A stretch of DNA of 64,000 nucleotides from Leucocoprinus leucothites (taxonomy: Eukaryota; Basidiomycota; Agaricomycetes; Agaricales; Agaricaceae), in NCBI GenBank assembly GCA_013368445.1, contig JAACJO010000018.1, forward strand, positions 434,001 through 498,000. The letters run 5' to 3'. A model generated the notes under the pieces. That model worked only from the letters and a program-made list of their open reading frames with translations, did not search any database and was not told where the DNA came from. Positions 1 to 11,398 of this stretch are shown one piece after another. The position numbers were made by a program, and so were the translations under genes. How positions within the stretch are numbered: position 1 is the stretch's first letter; each line of letters begins with the position of its first letter.

Positions 1-1210
1 CAGGGTAGAATCCGGCGCTGTCCCAGTCGATGAGCCAAACTGTGCCATTTTTATCGAGAAGGATGTTTGACATATTCAGATCACCGTGTGTGAACACGGG
101 GGTCCAGTTGATCGTTGGTTCAGGTAGTGGGGGTGGGGCTAATCCTGCGTACCGACATGCATATAAGTCGGATTCCCACCCTGTGAAACAGACAAAATCA
201 CAGAACCGGCGGAAATGCGTAGTGCTTTCGAATGGGCCAAATTCGTTATCACCGAAAATATGTGCGGCGAGCTTTCGGGTTCCTACACCTCGAACGTCTG
301 GACAGGTCAAGGAGCGAAGCTGCTTGATATAGAGGCGCAGCGTGCATGCAACACGAAATCGCATAAACCAACCGATCCTGTCCCAGCACTCGAGAAGCAT
401 TTCGCCTTCGATATAATCCATTATCATGTGAAGGCCATAATGAGCATGAACCCGCGGAATTGGAATTGACGTATGTTGGTGTACGTATTCCAATGCTGCT
501 GGCTCAGAGCCGGTCCACATTTGCTTCCAGATCAGGGAGGGGGAAATCAAAATAGCGGGTACACTTCTGGCGTGCGCAATCTTGAGACGTCGCAGAAGGG
601 ATTGAGTCCACTCGGAAGATGATTCGATGGGATGTTGCCGAAGAAGATCATCAGCACCGTGAATAGTCGCCAGCTCATCCTCAATCTTCAGAAAGTGGTG
701 GGGACAGCCTCAGATAAGTGAAGAGAGCGTATATGCATGCGGACTCACATTGCGTGTTATTTGACTGGTAGGGAGTGTGAAGCAAGCAGCAAGGCAGTCC
801 GTGAAGATGGTTCGTAATCGTCTCCAGAGAGTCGGGAAAAAGCGGGGTTGCTTTGAGAGTGGTGAGTGTGTATTTACTAAGGGGGGATCAAGTCAGGGGG
901 GTTACATACACAAAATATCGGGCAGAAGCTCACCAGCGTATATCACAAGGTCAGCTACACCGTGTATGGTGAGCGCATTGACAGATATTGAGTCTACGTT
1001 GTATCTGTATGCCAACTGCCGCATTCTATGAAGGTGTGCCAAGTGAGCGTCGGAGTAGTCAGCCGCAATGAGATCGGTCTTGGTTAAGAGGAAACAGAAG
1101 GAAGAGCTTGATTTCTGAGCGTCCTCTATAGTGGACTCAGAAGGAGCTCCTGGACCGGTGGCGTCGACTAGTACGACGGAAAGCGAGGCAGGTTCGAGTT
1201 GTGAAGCACT
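1..1210 (-). CDS. APH-type phosphotransferase (partial, runs off left edge)
   Basis: The reverse strand encodes an aminoglycoside-phosphotransferase/choline-kinase-like domain (PF01636 type), a small-molecule or protein kinase fold; the substrate is unknown. Visible motifs are the catalytic loop HGDLNMSN near 70-95 and the metal-binding LIDWD near 20-40, preceded by MIMDYIEGE (near 415) and IPIPRVHAHYG (near 460). I read exons at about 1210-934, 876-749 and 685-1, with introns 933-877 (57 nt) and 748-686 (63 nt); phases agree. The first exon encodes a separate conserved stretch (LSVVLVDAT, then KTDLI, then YRYNVDSISVNAL) that recurs in the relic at 2.9-3.4 kb, so it is probably a real N-terminal region. 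The true start, above about 1210, was not found, and the C-terminus lies outside the window. The kinase assignment is firm; the N-terminal region is unrecognised. Confidence 0.75.
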
Positions 1211-1429
1211 TCCAATTCGAGGTCTGAAGAAGAAGTTTCTGCTATCTTGCTCACGGGTATATGAGTAGTCATCCTAGACAGATTTAAGAGCCCATCTCTC
1301 AGCATTGAAGAGACGACTAACGAGAATAGCTCTAAGTGTCCTCTTTCCGCTCCCCTGGTCCCCTGTTTACATTTTAGTTTCGCGTGAAGGACGAGAGTTT
1401 CAAAAGCCAATACCATATATGTCAATCGT

Positions 1430-2890
1430 TACAAATTGAGTTGATTGTCCGCCATTGCGAGAGGCAAATGATACCATAAGGAAGAACCTGGAAGAGCTTG
1501 TGTTTGGAATACTGATCAACACTTGACCACATCACGTCACACGTAACAGTCATGTGTGGTAACGTTGTTACGAGCCAAATTCACGTGCTGCATGGCAGGA
1601 TTAGTAGTTAGTATCTGTAACGGTGCGCTGGGGCCGCCGGGCACCCTATCCCTGACTCCATTTGGGGTATGTAAACAACCTAAGTATGCAAGCACGAAAT
1701 CAAGTTGTCAGCCCATTTACCGATATCTTTTCTGTGCGCGAAAATAGTAGCAATGCAGTTGTGTGATAAATATACACAAACACTACCCTCCCAAGTCACC
1801 TGGACCGCGTTCAGTAGAATCTGTAAGGCCTTTGCAATCTTGTCTCTAGGGCTGGCTATTAGAAGAGGTCTCAATTCACCACAATTTGAGTATCAAGTTT
1901 GTCAACGTCACCAACTTTTTTCTAGCCTAATTAGTAAGTACCCTACCATGTCAAGCACGACAGCGTCCGTCTGTCGTTGGTTCTGACCCAAGTAGATAGT
2001 GTGATTATTAAATGGTTTTAATGAGATTTTAATTGAAACAGTAACTCAGCGCACGTGCGACGATGTGAGAGGTTGCTGAGGAGTGAAACAATGATGAGGG
2101 CGGCTGTTTTGAGTGAAAACGATGTTAAGATGCTCAAACTTAGAGCTAAACTGAGTCGGGAAGATGGGGGTAGATTTTCACTGAAGAAAGAGGATAATAC
2201 ATCCCAGTATTTAAATCTACGGTTCTAAGAGTATATAAAATGCTACAGGTGAATAGAAAGAGCAGTAAAGAGCAGTTTACAAAATGTTTTGTCAAGTTTT
2301 TGGAAGAGAAAGATAGTTCTAAAGAATATTATTGGTGGAAAGGTAGGTGGAGAGAGGGGTCCATGTGGTCGTTTAGACCCACACTATTAGACTAGACGAT
2401 GAAGCGGAGCGGTAGCAACTGTACCGGAGTATGAGCGAGTATTTTATCGAGATTTTAGGACGAAGGAGAGAGGAGGAACAATAAAGAAAAGATAAAACAG
2501 AATTTCAAATGTTCGGACTTCTGTCAGTTGGATGACAGGTCCTAACTCGGTTGCGTTGAAGCGTTGGTGCCAAGTGCGAAATATGCGTAGCGAGTACTAA
2601 CAGGAAAGTGTAGAATGGAGACGTGAGGGGCCATATGGAATTGGGAGAGGAAATGGGAAAGTTGAGGGGAATAGTGGTGGTAAGCGGCGGCTGCTGAGTG
2701 TTGAATGTGCAGGGTCGTCTTGATGTAGTAGCCGGCTATGTTTGATGATCGGTTTGTTGCCAGGGTAGTAGGATGTCGGTTAGTAGACGAGGGATTGTTG
2801 AAGAGGGATAAGACTTAATCAGTAGTAGAGAGGGGACGCGTGATGGCGGTGATATGACGTCACGCGACGTCCGATCTCTACATTGGATTA
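1430..2890. other. Region without a supported gene
   Basis: No ORF here looks coding on either strand. From about 2000 to 2890 the DNA is purine-rich on the plus strand and has no ORF longer than 60 codons. It holds short repeated words (for example gagcagtaaagagcag near 2262). It may be decayed transposon or intergenic sequence; I recognise no family. Confidence 0.4.
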
Positions 2891-2899
2891 TCACGATTG

Positions 2900-3360
2900 T
2901 TGACTATAATCATGGTAAGCTTTTGAGGTCCCTGGAAACTTCGTAGCCGTATCCAGGGAGACGAGGAGAAGAAGTGAGGTTGCACGGAGAATGGTGAGTG
3001 TTTTTTCACTGACATGGGTCAGTTCGGGGCGCAAACAACTTGACGCTGAAAAGTATCTCACCCGCGTACATCACAAGGCCGACTGCGCTGTCTACAATGA
3101 GTGGGTTGACAGAAATTGAATCAGCATTATATCTGTACGCCAGGTGCCGCATTCGGTAGACGCATGTGAGGTGAGTGTCAGAGTAGTCAGACACGATGAG
3201 ATCGGTCTTGGAGAAAAGGAAACAAAAAGGGGAGTTGCCAGTGGATCTCTGTGCGCCTTCTATAGTGGGCTCGAGGGAAGGTCTTGAACTGGTGGCGTCA
3301 ACCAATACGACAGAAAGCGAGGCAGGCTCGACTTGCAAGGTACATATTGGATGTTCAAAG
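2900..3360 (-). pseudogene. Truncated paralogue of the N-terminal part of the APH-like gene
   Basis: The reverse strand matches the first exons of the gene at 1-1210: PASLSVVLVDAT, then FCFLFSKTDLI, then YRYNADSISVNPL. It also keeps the same donor position (intron 3061-3009, 53 nt, the same phase). The next exon (from 3008 down) again resembles the paralogue: KKHSPFSVQPHFF compared with NTHSPLSKQPRFF. Beyond about 2900 no kinase domain follows, so the catalytic half is missing. It is either a relic left by a tandem duplication or a short gene using only the N-terminal region. The homology is clear; the pseudogene status is inference. Confidence 0.6.
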
Positions 3361-3499
3361 TATTGAGGACCAGCTTGGCAGGTCACCATGCAAACACGAT
3401 CACGCTGTCAGGGTCCCTTCAATGTGTCTCCTGAAACCCGGCTCAAGTTTTGTCTTCAGCCTCACGATCGAGGCAGAATTCTCTCCGTCATCCTGCCAT

Positions 3500-4900
3500 C
3501 TCTGATTAGGCATTGTCTACACCTCGGATCACATAATACATCATCGGGTTAGTGCAAACCTCAAGGTTACGCCAGGCTTTTCCCGGAGCTGCTGGAGCCC
3601 TTGAAAATATCTTGCTTGGCTCGGTCTTTGGTTGACAGAATTCGTGGTATATTAGCAGGAGGAGTAGGAGGGGTACGCATTTAGAAATTAGTGATGAGCA
3701 ACAAATAATCACAATCGTGAAGTAAAAAAAAAGGCTATAATCCACGCAGGATGACTGAAACTTGAGAAGATGCTTCGGTGAGGCACACAAAGCCAAGGAC
3801 AATTGGAGGAAATATAACCTACAAATGGATTTCGGAGGATTGACGAGAAACGTTCATGAGTCATGTGAGGACAGGCCGTTGAGAATAATTGAATGAAGGG
3901 GATGAGCAGAGTTAAGGGATGCGTAGCTCGACGGTCCTGAGTGTTGTACCCAAAGCGGTAGAACTATAGAGCTATAGCCAAGTGAATGCAAAGACTATTT
4001 TGACAAAAATGGAAGCAGAGGCATTATTCAGGCCATATGAGGCCACATCGGGTGAGTTGAGGGAATGTTGGCGGAAGCGATTAAAGTTTGGGCCGTTAAA
4101 AGGACCCGACCGGGAAGTAGAATGAATATCTTGAAGAAGTCCGACAACCGCCAACGGAGTGAAGGAAAGGTTTGTTTGTGGCTAAGGAACAAAAGCAACG
4201 GGGTCGAACAGAGAGGTAGGACAAGCAACGCAGGAGTAGTGAAACGAGAGCTAGGCGAGGAGTCAAGGAGACTAGTCCAAATAGTATTTGTTCTTGAAGT
4301 GGTTACTGCAAGGGGAGTGTCGGAAGCTTGAAGGGTACTTTCAACGAAGCATGCTGAAGAAGATATATAGGTCGTGATAATCGATCCAGAAAACTTGGAT
4401 ACCAGGAATATGATTCACGGGATTTGGCTGAGATGGATCAAACCAAGAGGGAGAGGAAGAAGGGCGTATAGTGCCAGTGTGAATGAGCGTGATGTATACA
4501 AGAATGGAACTTGAAAGGAATGTCAGTTGGATGCAAGTTGGATGCTCTCGAAGAGATCGAGGATTACAGTCGACGGCAGGCGTGATGATACAAACGAGTG
4601 TTGTTTGAAAGGAGTGTGTTTGAGCCATGAGATCCGGTGCGTCCAGTATGGGAGTGTTGGACGAAAGTCTGGATGGAAGGTAAAATGACCCGAAAGAATG
4701 TCACCCCGCCCGCCAGAGATGATGTCAAGAACATCGAGAACAGACCATAAAATGAAGGAAGATCGTCGAAGGCGGCAGGAGTGAGAAGTATAAAAGGAAC
4801 GGCCGAGGATGGTGAAGTAGGGAACATGGGATGCAATTTCCGTGTCGATGATGAGTGTATAATGAACGTAAGAGCTCAGATCATGAAGATAGAAGTTATA
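3500..4900. other. No supported gene
   Basis: Several reverse-strand ORFs of 60-98 codons exist (for example 3506-3802, 4341-4628 and 4564-4836), rich in Leu, Ser and Pro, but none shows a known motif or a convincing splice pattern. A small unrecognised gene is possible. Confidence 0.3.
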
Positions 4901-4909
4901 GGAGGCGTT

Positions 4910-5740
4910 TTAGCTGGAGGTGTCGATGATTGTCTGTAGGGGGCAACTAGAATGCAGGTCGACAGAAATACCCGAAGGACCACCCGGACCAGCACCTGGA
5001 TGGTGCATGGACTGTCGCTCGGTGAGTGGAGAAAAATGATGGCTTGAGCATATAGGATATAGGCGGAAGCTGTAATTTGGTTGATAGACGATGTGCGTAT
5101 GCTCTAAGGGAGGTATTAGCAAGAAGATAATAAAAAGACGAAAGGGGCCCTCACCGCCGTGACCGAGGCTGAATAAACCGGGACAGATTTGGGTATACAA
5201 TAGGAGAGAGGGTAATGAATAAAAAAAGATAGGACTGAAAGAAATGCAGATGAAAAATGCGAGACCTACATTACGAGAATTGAGGACAGAGAAAGACGTC
5301 AAACCAGAAAATAGAGAGACAAAGAGAGAAAGAAAGAAAGGAGAAAGGTTAGGCCAAAGGAAATAGGTTGCATAATGTTCAAACCACTGGTGACGAGAAA
5401 AGAAGGAAGTTAGAAGATGCGCATGCACCGAGGCACTGTCAGTAACTGGCGCATCGTAGGGTGTACGACCGACATTCGATTCTGGCCCATCATTAGTGGA
5501 CATATGCATCCAGCGTCGTGGTAACTCACCTGTAGTGTAGGCTGGAGACAATATTGGAATTCATGGCTTGTTTCGGCTCGCATTTCGCTCCGCGTGGCCC
5601 AGGGAACTGCTCTGAAGCTGGCATGTTCATGAATTTGAAAAGGTTGGCCAAGAAACGGGCGAGCGAATAGAAGTTTAGATGGCATGAGGGTTAGTGCGCT
5701 GCTAGCTAGTGAATCATATGCGCTAGAATGTGGAATCAAA
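4910..5740 (-). CDS. Possible small multi-exon hypothetical protein
   Basis: This is a tentative reverse-strand gene. An exon starting near 5634 could encode MNMPASEQFPGPRGAK and end at a good donor (gtgagt) near 5529. An acceptor near 5439 leads into SASVHAHLLTSFFSRHQW, and a separate open stretch ends at 4910 (HHPGAGPGGPSGI). Between them lies CT-rich sequence (5200-5350) that looks like intron or untranslated DNA rather than protein, although an ORF runs through it. No family is recognised. A long CT-rich leader of another gene is an equally good reading. Confidence 0.22.
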
Positions 5741-5772
5741 TCTTAGGTGTGTTGGTAAGAAATGTGAGATTC

Positions 5773-6379
5773 TTAGAACACAAGGAGACGCACGCAAAGC
5801 TCTCTAATGAGTGGCAACCTAACCTTGATCTTGAGGTCCATAGCCTTGAACATTGCTGCAAGACAAGCGATCGAGATGTGTTTCCTATGACCACCAGGGT
5901 CAGCCATGGTGATATCCTCGTCGACGAGGGTGGTGGTAGAGCTAGTGGGCGAGTAAGCTGTCCAGGAGTAGGGGTAAAAGTTCACATGAGGGTCATCTTC
6001 GGGGTGCTTCGTGACGATATCAGTATCAAGGCAGTCTTCGTTGACGTCATTCGTATCAATATTCTGAGTACCCTCCCTCATAACGATATCGGTATCCGGA
6101 TAGTCTTGAGTGTCGTCTCTCGTCATGGTGACGTCAGTGCCCACGCTTTCTTGAGTGACATTATCCATGAGGATGTCTTCATCGTCGACTGCTTTTGTGG
6201 TCAGCATCGTCAAGCGATACAGAAAACCACCTACTGTCCATCTCAGCCCATCCTTCACCGGGTTCTCCCATTTTGACGTCTTCATCTGTTTTGGATGCCT
6301 GGGACGACAATGTGGGCAGTGTACTGTGTAGATGACGGTCATCGTTTCCGTCTGAAAGGCCAGGAGGCGAATAATTCAT
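5773..6379 (-). CDS. Hypothetical acidic repeat protein
   Basis: Two reverse-strand exons join cleanly: 6379-6235 and 6188 down to about 5773, across a 46-nt intron (gtaggt donor, gctgac branch-like site, gcag acceptor) with phase kept. Splicing brings together a series of short acidic units of the form D-E/T-D-I/V-x-M: DEDVKMGEP, DEDILMDN, GTDVTMTR, DTDIVMREG, DTDIVTKH and DEDITMADP. The units occur in both exons, which is the main evidence that the two frames belong to one gene. The last 30 residues may belong to intron or another exon. No known domain, signal peptide or membrane segment is seen. The low-complexity acidic character suggests a disordered protein; its function is unknown. Confidence 0.45.
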
Positions 6380-6595
6380 GATGGAGTCGCCATCTTTGTT
6401 TGGGGGGCGGCACTGTCCGGACGAAGATCGTTGCGCAGGAAGATAAGGTTTCGTCTTGACTTTGGCTGTTTTGCACCTTAAGCGAGCGAACGAGTTTAAT
6501 TAGGGGTGGGACGCTTGCCTTTGGGAAACTTAGTCCATCGCCGAATACGACCTTGGCTAACCACCTTCGGTACGAAACCTTTGTTTGTTATAGCT

Positions 6596-7430
6596 TCAGG
6601 GCTGATTGTGTGATTCGGCGAAGGCGAACTCACCACTTGAAGCTATAGCCTGTTTGATGGCAGTAGCGTTACGCTTAAGGGTCTCAATGACTTCCCTCCC
6701 ACATTGTCTTGCATTGACATGAGAGGAAGTGGTGCGGTTATTATGTATCTTTCTGTCCGCCATGGTGGGGGCGCTTATCGGTGTATCGGATGCAAGAGGT
6801 CGACTCTCCGTCGCTTTGAGCTCTAGGAAACGTGAGTAGGGAGTTTGAAAGGATGGAGGCCACTGACCACTTGAAACTGGTAAACTTCCCAATCGCTGGA
6901 TGCGAACCTTCCCCAGCGAGTGTTATGAACACGGCCTATTTCATTTTAATATTGTCTTAGCCCCGCAACGAGGACACTCACCGTCGAGACACGCAGCCTT
7001 CTTAATGACAATGGCATCACATTTAAAAATCTTGACAAGAGCGTGGGCACTGAGTCGGAGGCGACTGTGAGTTATGCCCTGTTTGACAGTCCTGAATAGA
7101 TGCAGCCCAGACCGTTGTTGGCCGCAGAGAGGAGGACGAGTCCGAGTCCGAGTCATGGTCGAAGTAAAATTTCCCGCTGGCTGTGTTGACGTTGGGTTTG
7201 ATCTCAAGGGGGTGAAGAGGTGAGCTGGGGTTGAAGAGGCTTATATAGGTCACTCCCCGCACAAGTGCGACCAATGATCGGTGTTCGCGCGCGGCTGACA
7301 TTGGGTATATGCTGGGATATGAGAACTCGCCTAGGGAGATATCCACGAGTTGGATTCCGCCGTGAGCGAAAAGGCCAATGACACGAAATTTGAGAAAAGC
7401 AACGCGTCCAAAGACTGCATTCCATGTCAT
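6596..7430 (-). CDS. Possible multi-exon hypothetical protein
   Basis: The reverse strand has a plausible first exon from 7430 (MTWNAVFGRVAFLKFRVIGL), containing an acidic Ser-Asp run near 7150. Two later stretches resemble each other: one ends ALVKIFKCDAIVIKKAACLDG at a gtgagt donor near 6985, the other ends ETLKRNATAIKQAIASSG at a gtgagt donor near 6634. The internal similarity could mean a short helical repeat encoded one unit per exon. I could not join all exons in phase, so limits are approximate. Not recognised. Confidence 0.28.
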
Positions 7431-7639
7431 GGTTTGTTTGGTGATTTCCTACACATTCTCGGGAGGATATGATTCTATTTTTGGGCTCAGTACGTCGTGA
7501 TCCGACCTCGAATAGCGGCAGATAATTTCGTAAACCTTGGAGAGCACGTATGCCACAAGCTGTGGCTACAGCATAGAATCGAGCAGGACACTGAATCTGG
7601 AAACATACGACCTAAAATCGAGGTGGAAATAACGACGAA

Positions 7640-8700
7640 GCTGTGATATCTGTTTATTTGGTGGGACTGACTGAAGTTATAGAGGGGAAATAGTCATGCG
7701 TGGATGTCTCGTTGGTCATGTCATACTGCCCGCTGGTGATGATGTTGTGTTCGAAAATTTCAAGTCGCTTGTGTAAATGTGGCCATGAATACTCGAGTAT
7801 AATTTTAACTTCTGGTTTGACAACCAGGATGCCCCACGGTGCTTGCCGAATCGTCATGTGCCTTGAGCGCTTTTGAATACTCGAGTCTTGGACTCCCTCT
7901 TGGCCCTTGAACGACTCATTGGCTGTTCTTTTTTACACTGACTTTCGGTCTTTTTCTCTAGTTCTGGCGTAGTCTCAGTTCTTGTTTTTGCTCTCGGAAC
8001 TGGACCATAGTTGAGTCTCCTTGTTTTAAACAATTTGAGAGCCAGAACCACCGCTATACTCCTTGCCTCGTCTCAAAGCAATTTCCTCCAATTAGTTAGC
8101 GAGCCCTCCGTCTGGTCACAATCGTGGAGAACCTCGATACATAGGTATCTGTGACGGGCCATGGCTCCCATACCCTGTTAGTATCGAAAAAAATGCGGTG
8201 TTGTGGACTGCTCGTTGCAATAATCTTGCTCGCCTTGACACTTGGCTTCATTTCGGCATTCGGAAACTCCATCTCCATCCAAGTGAAATCTTGAGGAACT
8301 TATTAAGCAAGAAGTGCTTCAAAACTGGACCGGGAGCTTCAAACGCGTGGCCAATTTGAAACGTCTGTGACCCTCCCAGAGGCCCTCCAAGATTGCGTCT
8401 TCATCCTTGGATCCCTTCTTATTTCATGTATCAGCTGGCTGTCAATCACCTGAAGGGTTGCGGACCAGGACCCAGGTCCAATGCCAACGAAATGCCGTGC
8501 CTTCCTTCCAATCCCAGCAGACAGCAGTGTCATGTAGCATGCGCGGTTGAAAGCGTCCTTCAATCGGTCACGTATGGACGAGAAGCTCCGGGGATACACC
8601 TTCTTTACGATATCATCGGAGCAACGCCTCCAAGTTCTCCATTTTACAGGGTTATAAGCAGTTTTCCCCGTTTTCCACGAAACGATAAAGTCCACCGCTG
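7640..8700. other. Unassigned region with short reverse-strand ORFs
   Basis: Four reverse-strand ORFs of 60-118 codons lie at 7654-7857, 7854-8051, 8096-8278 and 8339-8695. They are compositionally protein-like but show no motif, and I could not link them by convincing introns. This may be a decayed gene. Nothing is seen between 8700 and 9780 except a pyrimidine-rich leader region (9300-9400) ahead of the F-box gene. Confidence 0.25.
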
Positions 8701-9787
8701 ACCAGGATAAACTGGAGCGGCACTCATGCCTTAGTAACTGGGTTGAGGTATTTCCAGGTGTTAAAGCCGCCTTAAGGAGAAAAGCTCTTGCGCATGGGAA
8801 TGAGAGCAGTTATGGACGATTAAAAAGGGTCGAAGTTTGGGAGATTTCTCCCTGGAGCTGACTTGGCGGCATGAGCACTTGATCCTTCCGCAGCATGACA
8901 CAATCATCTATCCCCCAAACCACCTTTGATTATCTTTAATATGTGATCAAATATGCAATCCCAATACCCTGAGTCGAACATGTGCGATTTTACCGGGGTA
9001 GCGAATAAGTGAGGATAGCTGGTCTAGTTTCCCATTAGCCTCAAGGCCTCACACATGACTCGGTCCCTTCTGGCCGATTTCCCACGCCAAACCGTACTTC
9101 CCTGCTTCCCTGCTTCCCTCTCCCACTTTCTCTCTTGTCTGTTCTTGCCCAGCAATTCGCGAGGCTGGAAGCGTTTACATGAATATCTATACTCCTGGGA
9201 TTCCTTTTCGCAGCCCTTACCATCTGATTTGCAACCGTAACGGTGGAGGACGGTGGGTGTGGTTTAAATTTCACCGATAGGATTTGAAATTACTCATTCA
9301 CCACCCTTCCTTTTACCCTTAGGTTCGTCGTTTCCACCAGTGGCAATTCCTTTCCATTACATCTTCTCTCTCTCTCTAAGTCCACAAAGTTCACTCAATT
9401 TTCCAGTAACGCCTCGAGCCTAGAAGCACATGATGCGAGCTTGCCCCGTAGCCTCTCGATGTCCATAAAGGCTCCCCAAGAACCTAGCACGCAACAACCC
9501 AAATACAGGGTACGATCCATTCTTCCCTTTGGCCGCTTAACCGTAACGGACATTCGGCACAGGTCCATGCTGATGCTGAAGAGTTCGCCACCGGGACTAA
9601 GCGGCAGGGAGACTACGATTCGAAACTTAAAAGGTGCTTACAAGAACACTTTTAGAAACATTACGTCGATGATTGCTATTGGACTTCGGACGCATTCTTG
9701 GGGGACCACCCTTGACTCCCACATCCATCTTCCTTGGTCCATTCCACATCTCCAATCACCTATCCTCCTACCCTTCTGCATATTTTG

Positions 9788-10967
9788 ATGGACAACTTGG
9801 CCGTAGAGCTCATCGAGGAGATCGTATCCCATTTGAAGAGCGATTCGGTCGTGCTCCATAGTCTTTGTCTTTGCTCGAAGCGACTTCTTCCAATATCCCT
9901 TAGGACATTGTATAGGGATATAATCATAACGGACCTCGATTCGGAGGGACCTCCCGGTCGTATACGGCTCGAACCATGCAGAGCAAGCCAAGTTTTCACT
10001 ACCCTCGCTCGACTCAATACGTCGCTCGCTCGTTATGTCCGGAATTTCTACCTCGCTCCAAGCGGATCCTTCTGGTCCGTCTCAAAGCACAATCGATCAA
10101 ATGTTCGCGAAGACTTCATCGCAAGCCTCAAGCTCATGGTCAACCTCAAACATTTATCGATACATATTTCAGACGGCGAGATGACTTGGAATGCTCTTCG
10201 ATGTTGCACGTCCAATCAGCTCGAATCCCTTTCCGTCAGCCTTTTCAGCATGTGTCGTGACGTCGAGCTTCCATTAGGCCAGCATCGCCTGAAGCAGCTA
10301 CAGCTTCGGATACCTTCATACGCTGCGTTTCCATATATCCAACTCTCGCACTTGGCGGTAGTTGGTGGTGACGCTCGCACAATTGAACACATTCTTCCCA
10401 ATACCTCGATCTCTTCCCTCTTTTGGACGAGAAGCTCCGGGGATTTTATCACCCTCACACCAGCACTCATTCACGGATTCAATAATCTTCACACCCTCTG
10501 CATCGAGAGTTCGTATTATTGGAATATCAAATTCCTAGCCCCGCACTTGCAACGCCTTCGAGTACTCCATTTTACCAGAGACGGGGAGGTAAGTCTCCAT
10601 ACAACTTAGCAATATTCACAAGTCTGACTGAAGGCTCTAGTGTTTCGTGAATTTCAAGGCTGAACTTGACGATGTGCCCCTACTTCGTGGACTTCATACC
10701 TTTATCTACTCAGATCAGAACAAATATAAGCTCGGCTATTTCTCTATGTCAGAGAGAGCAAGGGCAAAGAACCTGAAGGCCATCAAAATTGACGCAAAGC
10801 CATTGGTCCTAGAATGGTTTAGGCAATTGCCATGCTTTCAGGCGGCTTACTTTCAAGTGGGCAATGCTCTTCGAGAGGAAAGGAGTTTTCTGGTGTGGGA
10901 GCAAGATAGGCGGTGTTATAGGATGGCGGAAGGTTCAGAAGTTTGGAATATCTCACCTTGGCGCTGA
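9788..10967 (+). CDS. F-box protein, copy 1
   Basis: There are two exons, 9788-10588 and 10641-10967, with a 52-nt GT-AG intron; the predicted protein is 375 aa. The start ATG at 9788 was chosen because MDNLAVELIEEIVSHL opens an F-box-like segment (about residues 3-45, LAVELIEEIVSHL then SKRLLPISLRTLYRDI). F-box proteins usually bind Skp1 in SCF ubiquitin ligases and pick targets through their C-terminal part; here that part resembles degenerate leucine-rich repeats (for example HLQRLRVLHFTRDGE just before the intron). The next gene is a tandem paralogue with the same intron position. The specific target is unknown. Confidence 0.8.
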
Positions 10968-11398
10968 TATGTGTCCAGGCAGGTGTTTCAAACGAATGTA
11001 TGAACATATTCGTTAACACCGAAACCTCATACAGTTATTGCCGTGGGCGGTTATTTTCCCCGTTTATACCAGTTCAGGACCTACCAGATCTCGACTTGTG
11101 GCGCAATAAATGATACCGTATCCCAATTCTTGCTAGACTGTCAAGTATGAATAGTAGGCGCTTGAGAGCATAGTTGTGTACGCTTTATTCTATCATGAGT
11201 TTAAATGATTTTGATCTTTTCGTAACCTATGTGCGTCTGTGTGGGCAGTTGGAATTCTGATCCCTTCAGGGAGTTACGTTATCTTAGATTGAGTAGTCGT
11301 TGAATGTGTTGAATGGTATCCCTGATTTTCCCCGTTCTTCCCCGTCCCAGCACTTTCTCCCGAACGATACTCCCCGCGCTCCAGCGCTACTTACCTCA

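Noticed and set aside
940..1210. Small GTPase domain suggested by the TKTD word (G4-like)
   Set aside because: No P-loop (GxxxxGK) or other G motif is visible, so one four-residue match is not enough.
1168..1425. 85-codon reverse ORF near the start of the APH-like gene
   Set aside because: It overlaps the N-terminal exon in a different frame from the one conserved in the paralogue at 3.0-3.4 kb.
9441..9788. 115-codon plus-strand ORF just upstream of F-box copy 1
   Set aside because: No motif, wrong frame relative to the F-box protein, and it overlaps the likely leader.
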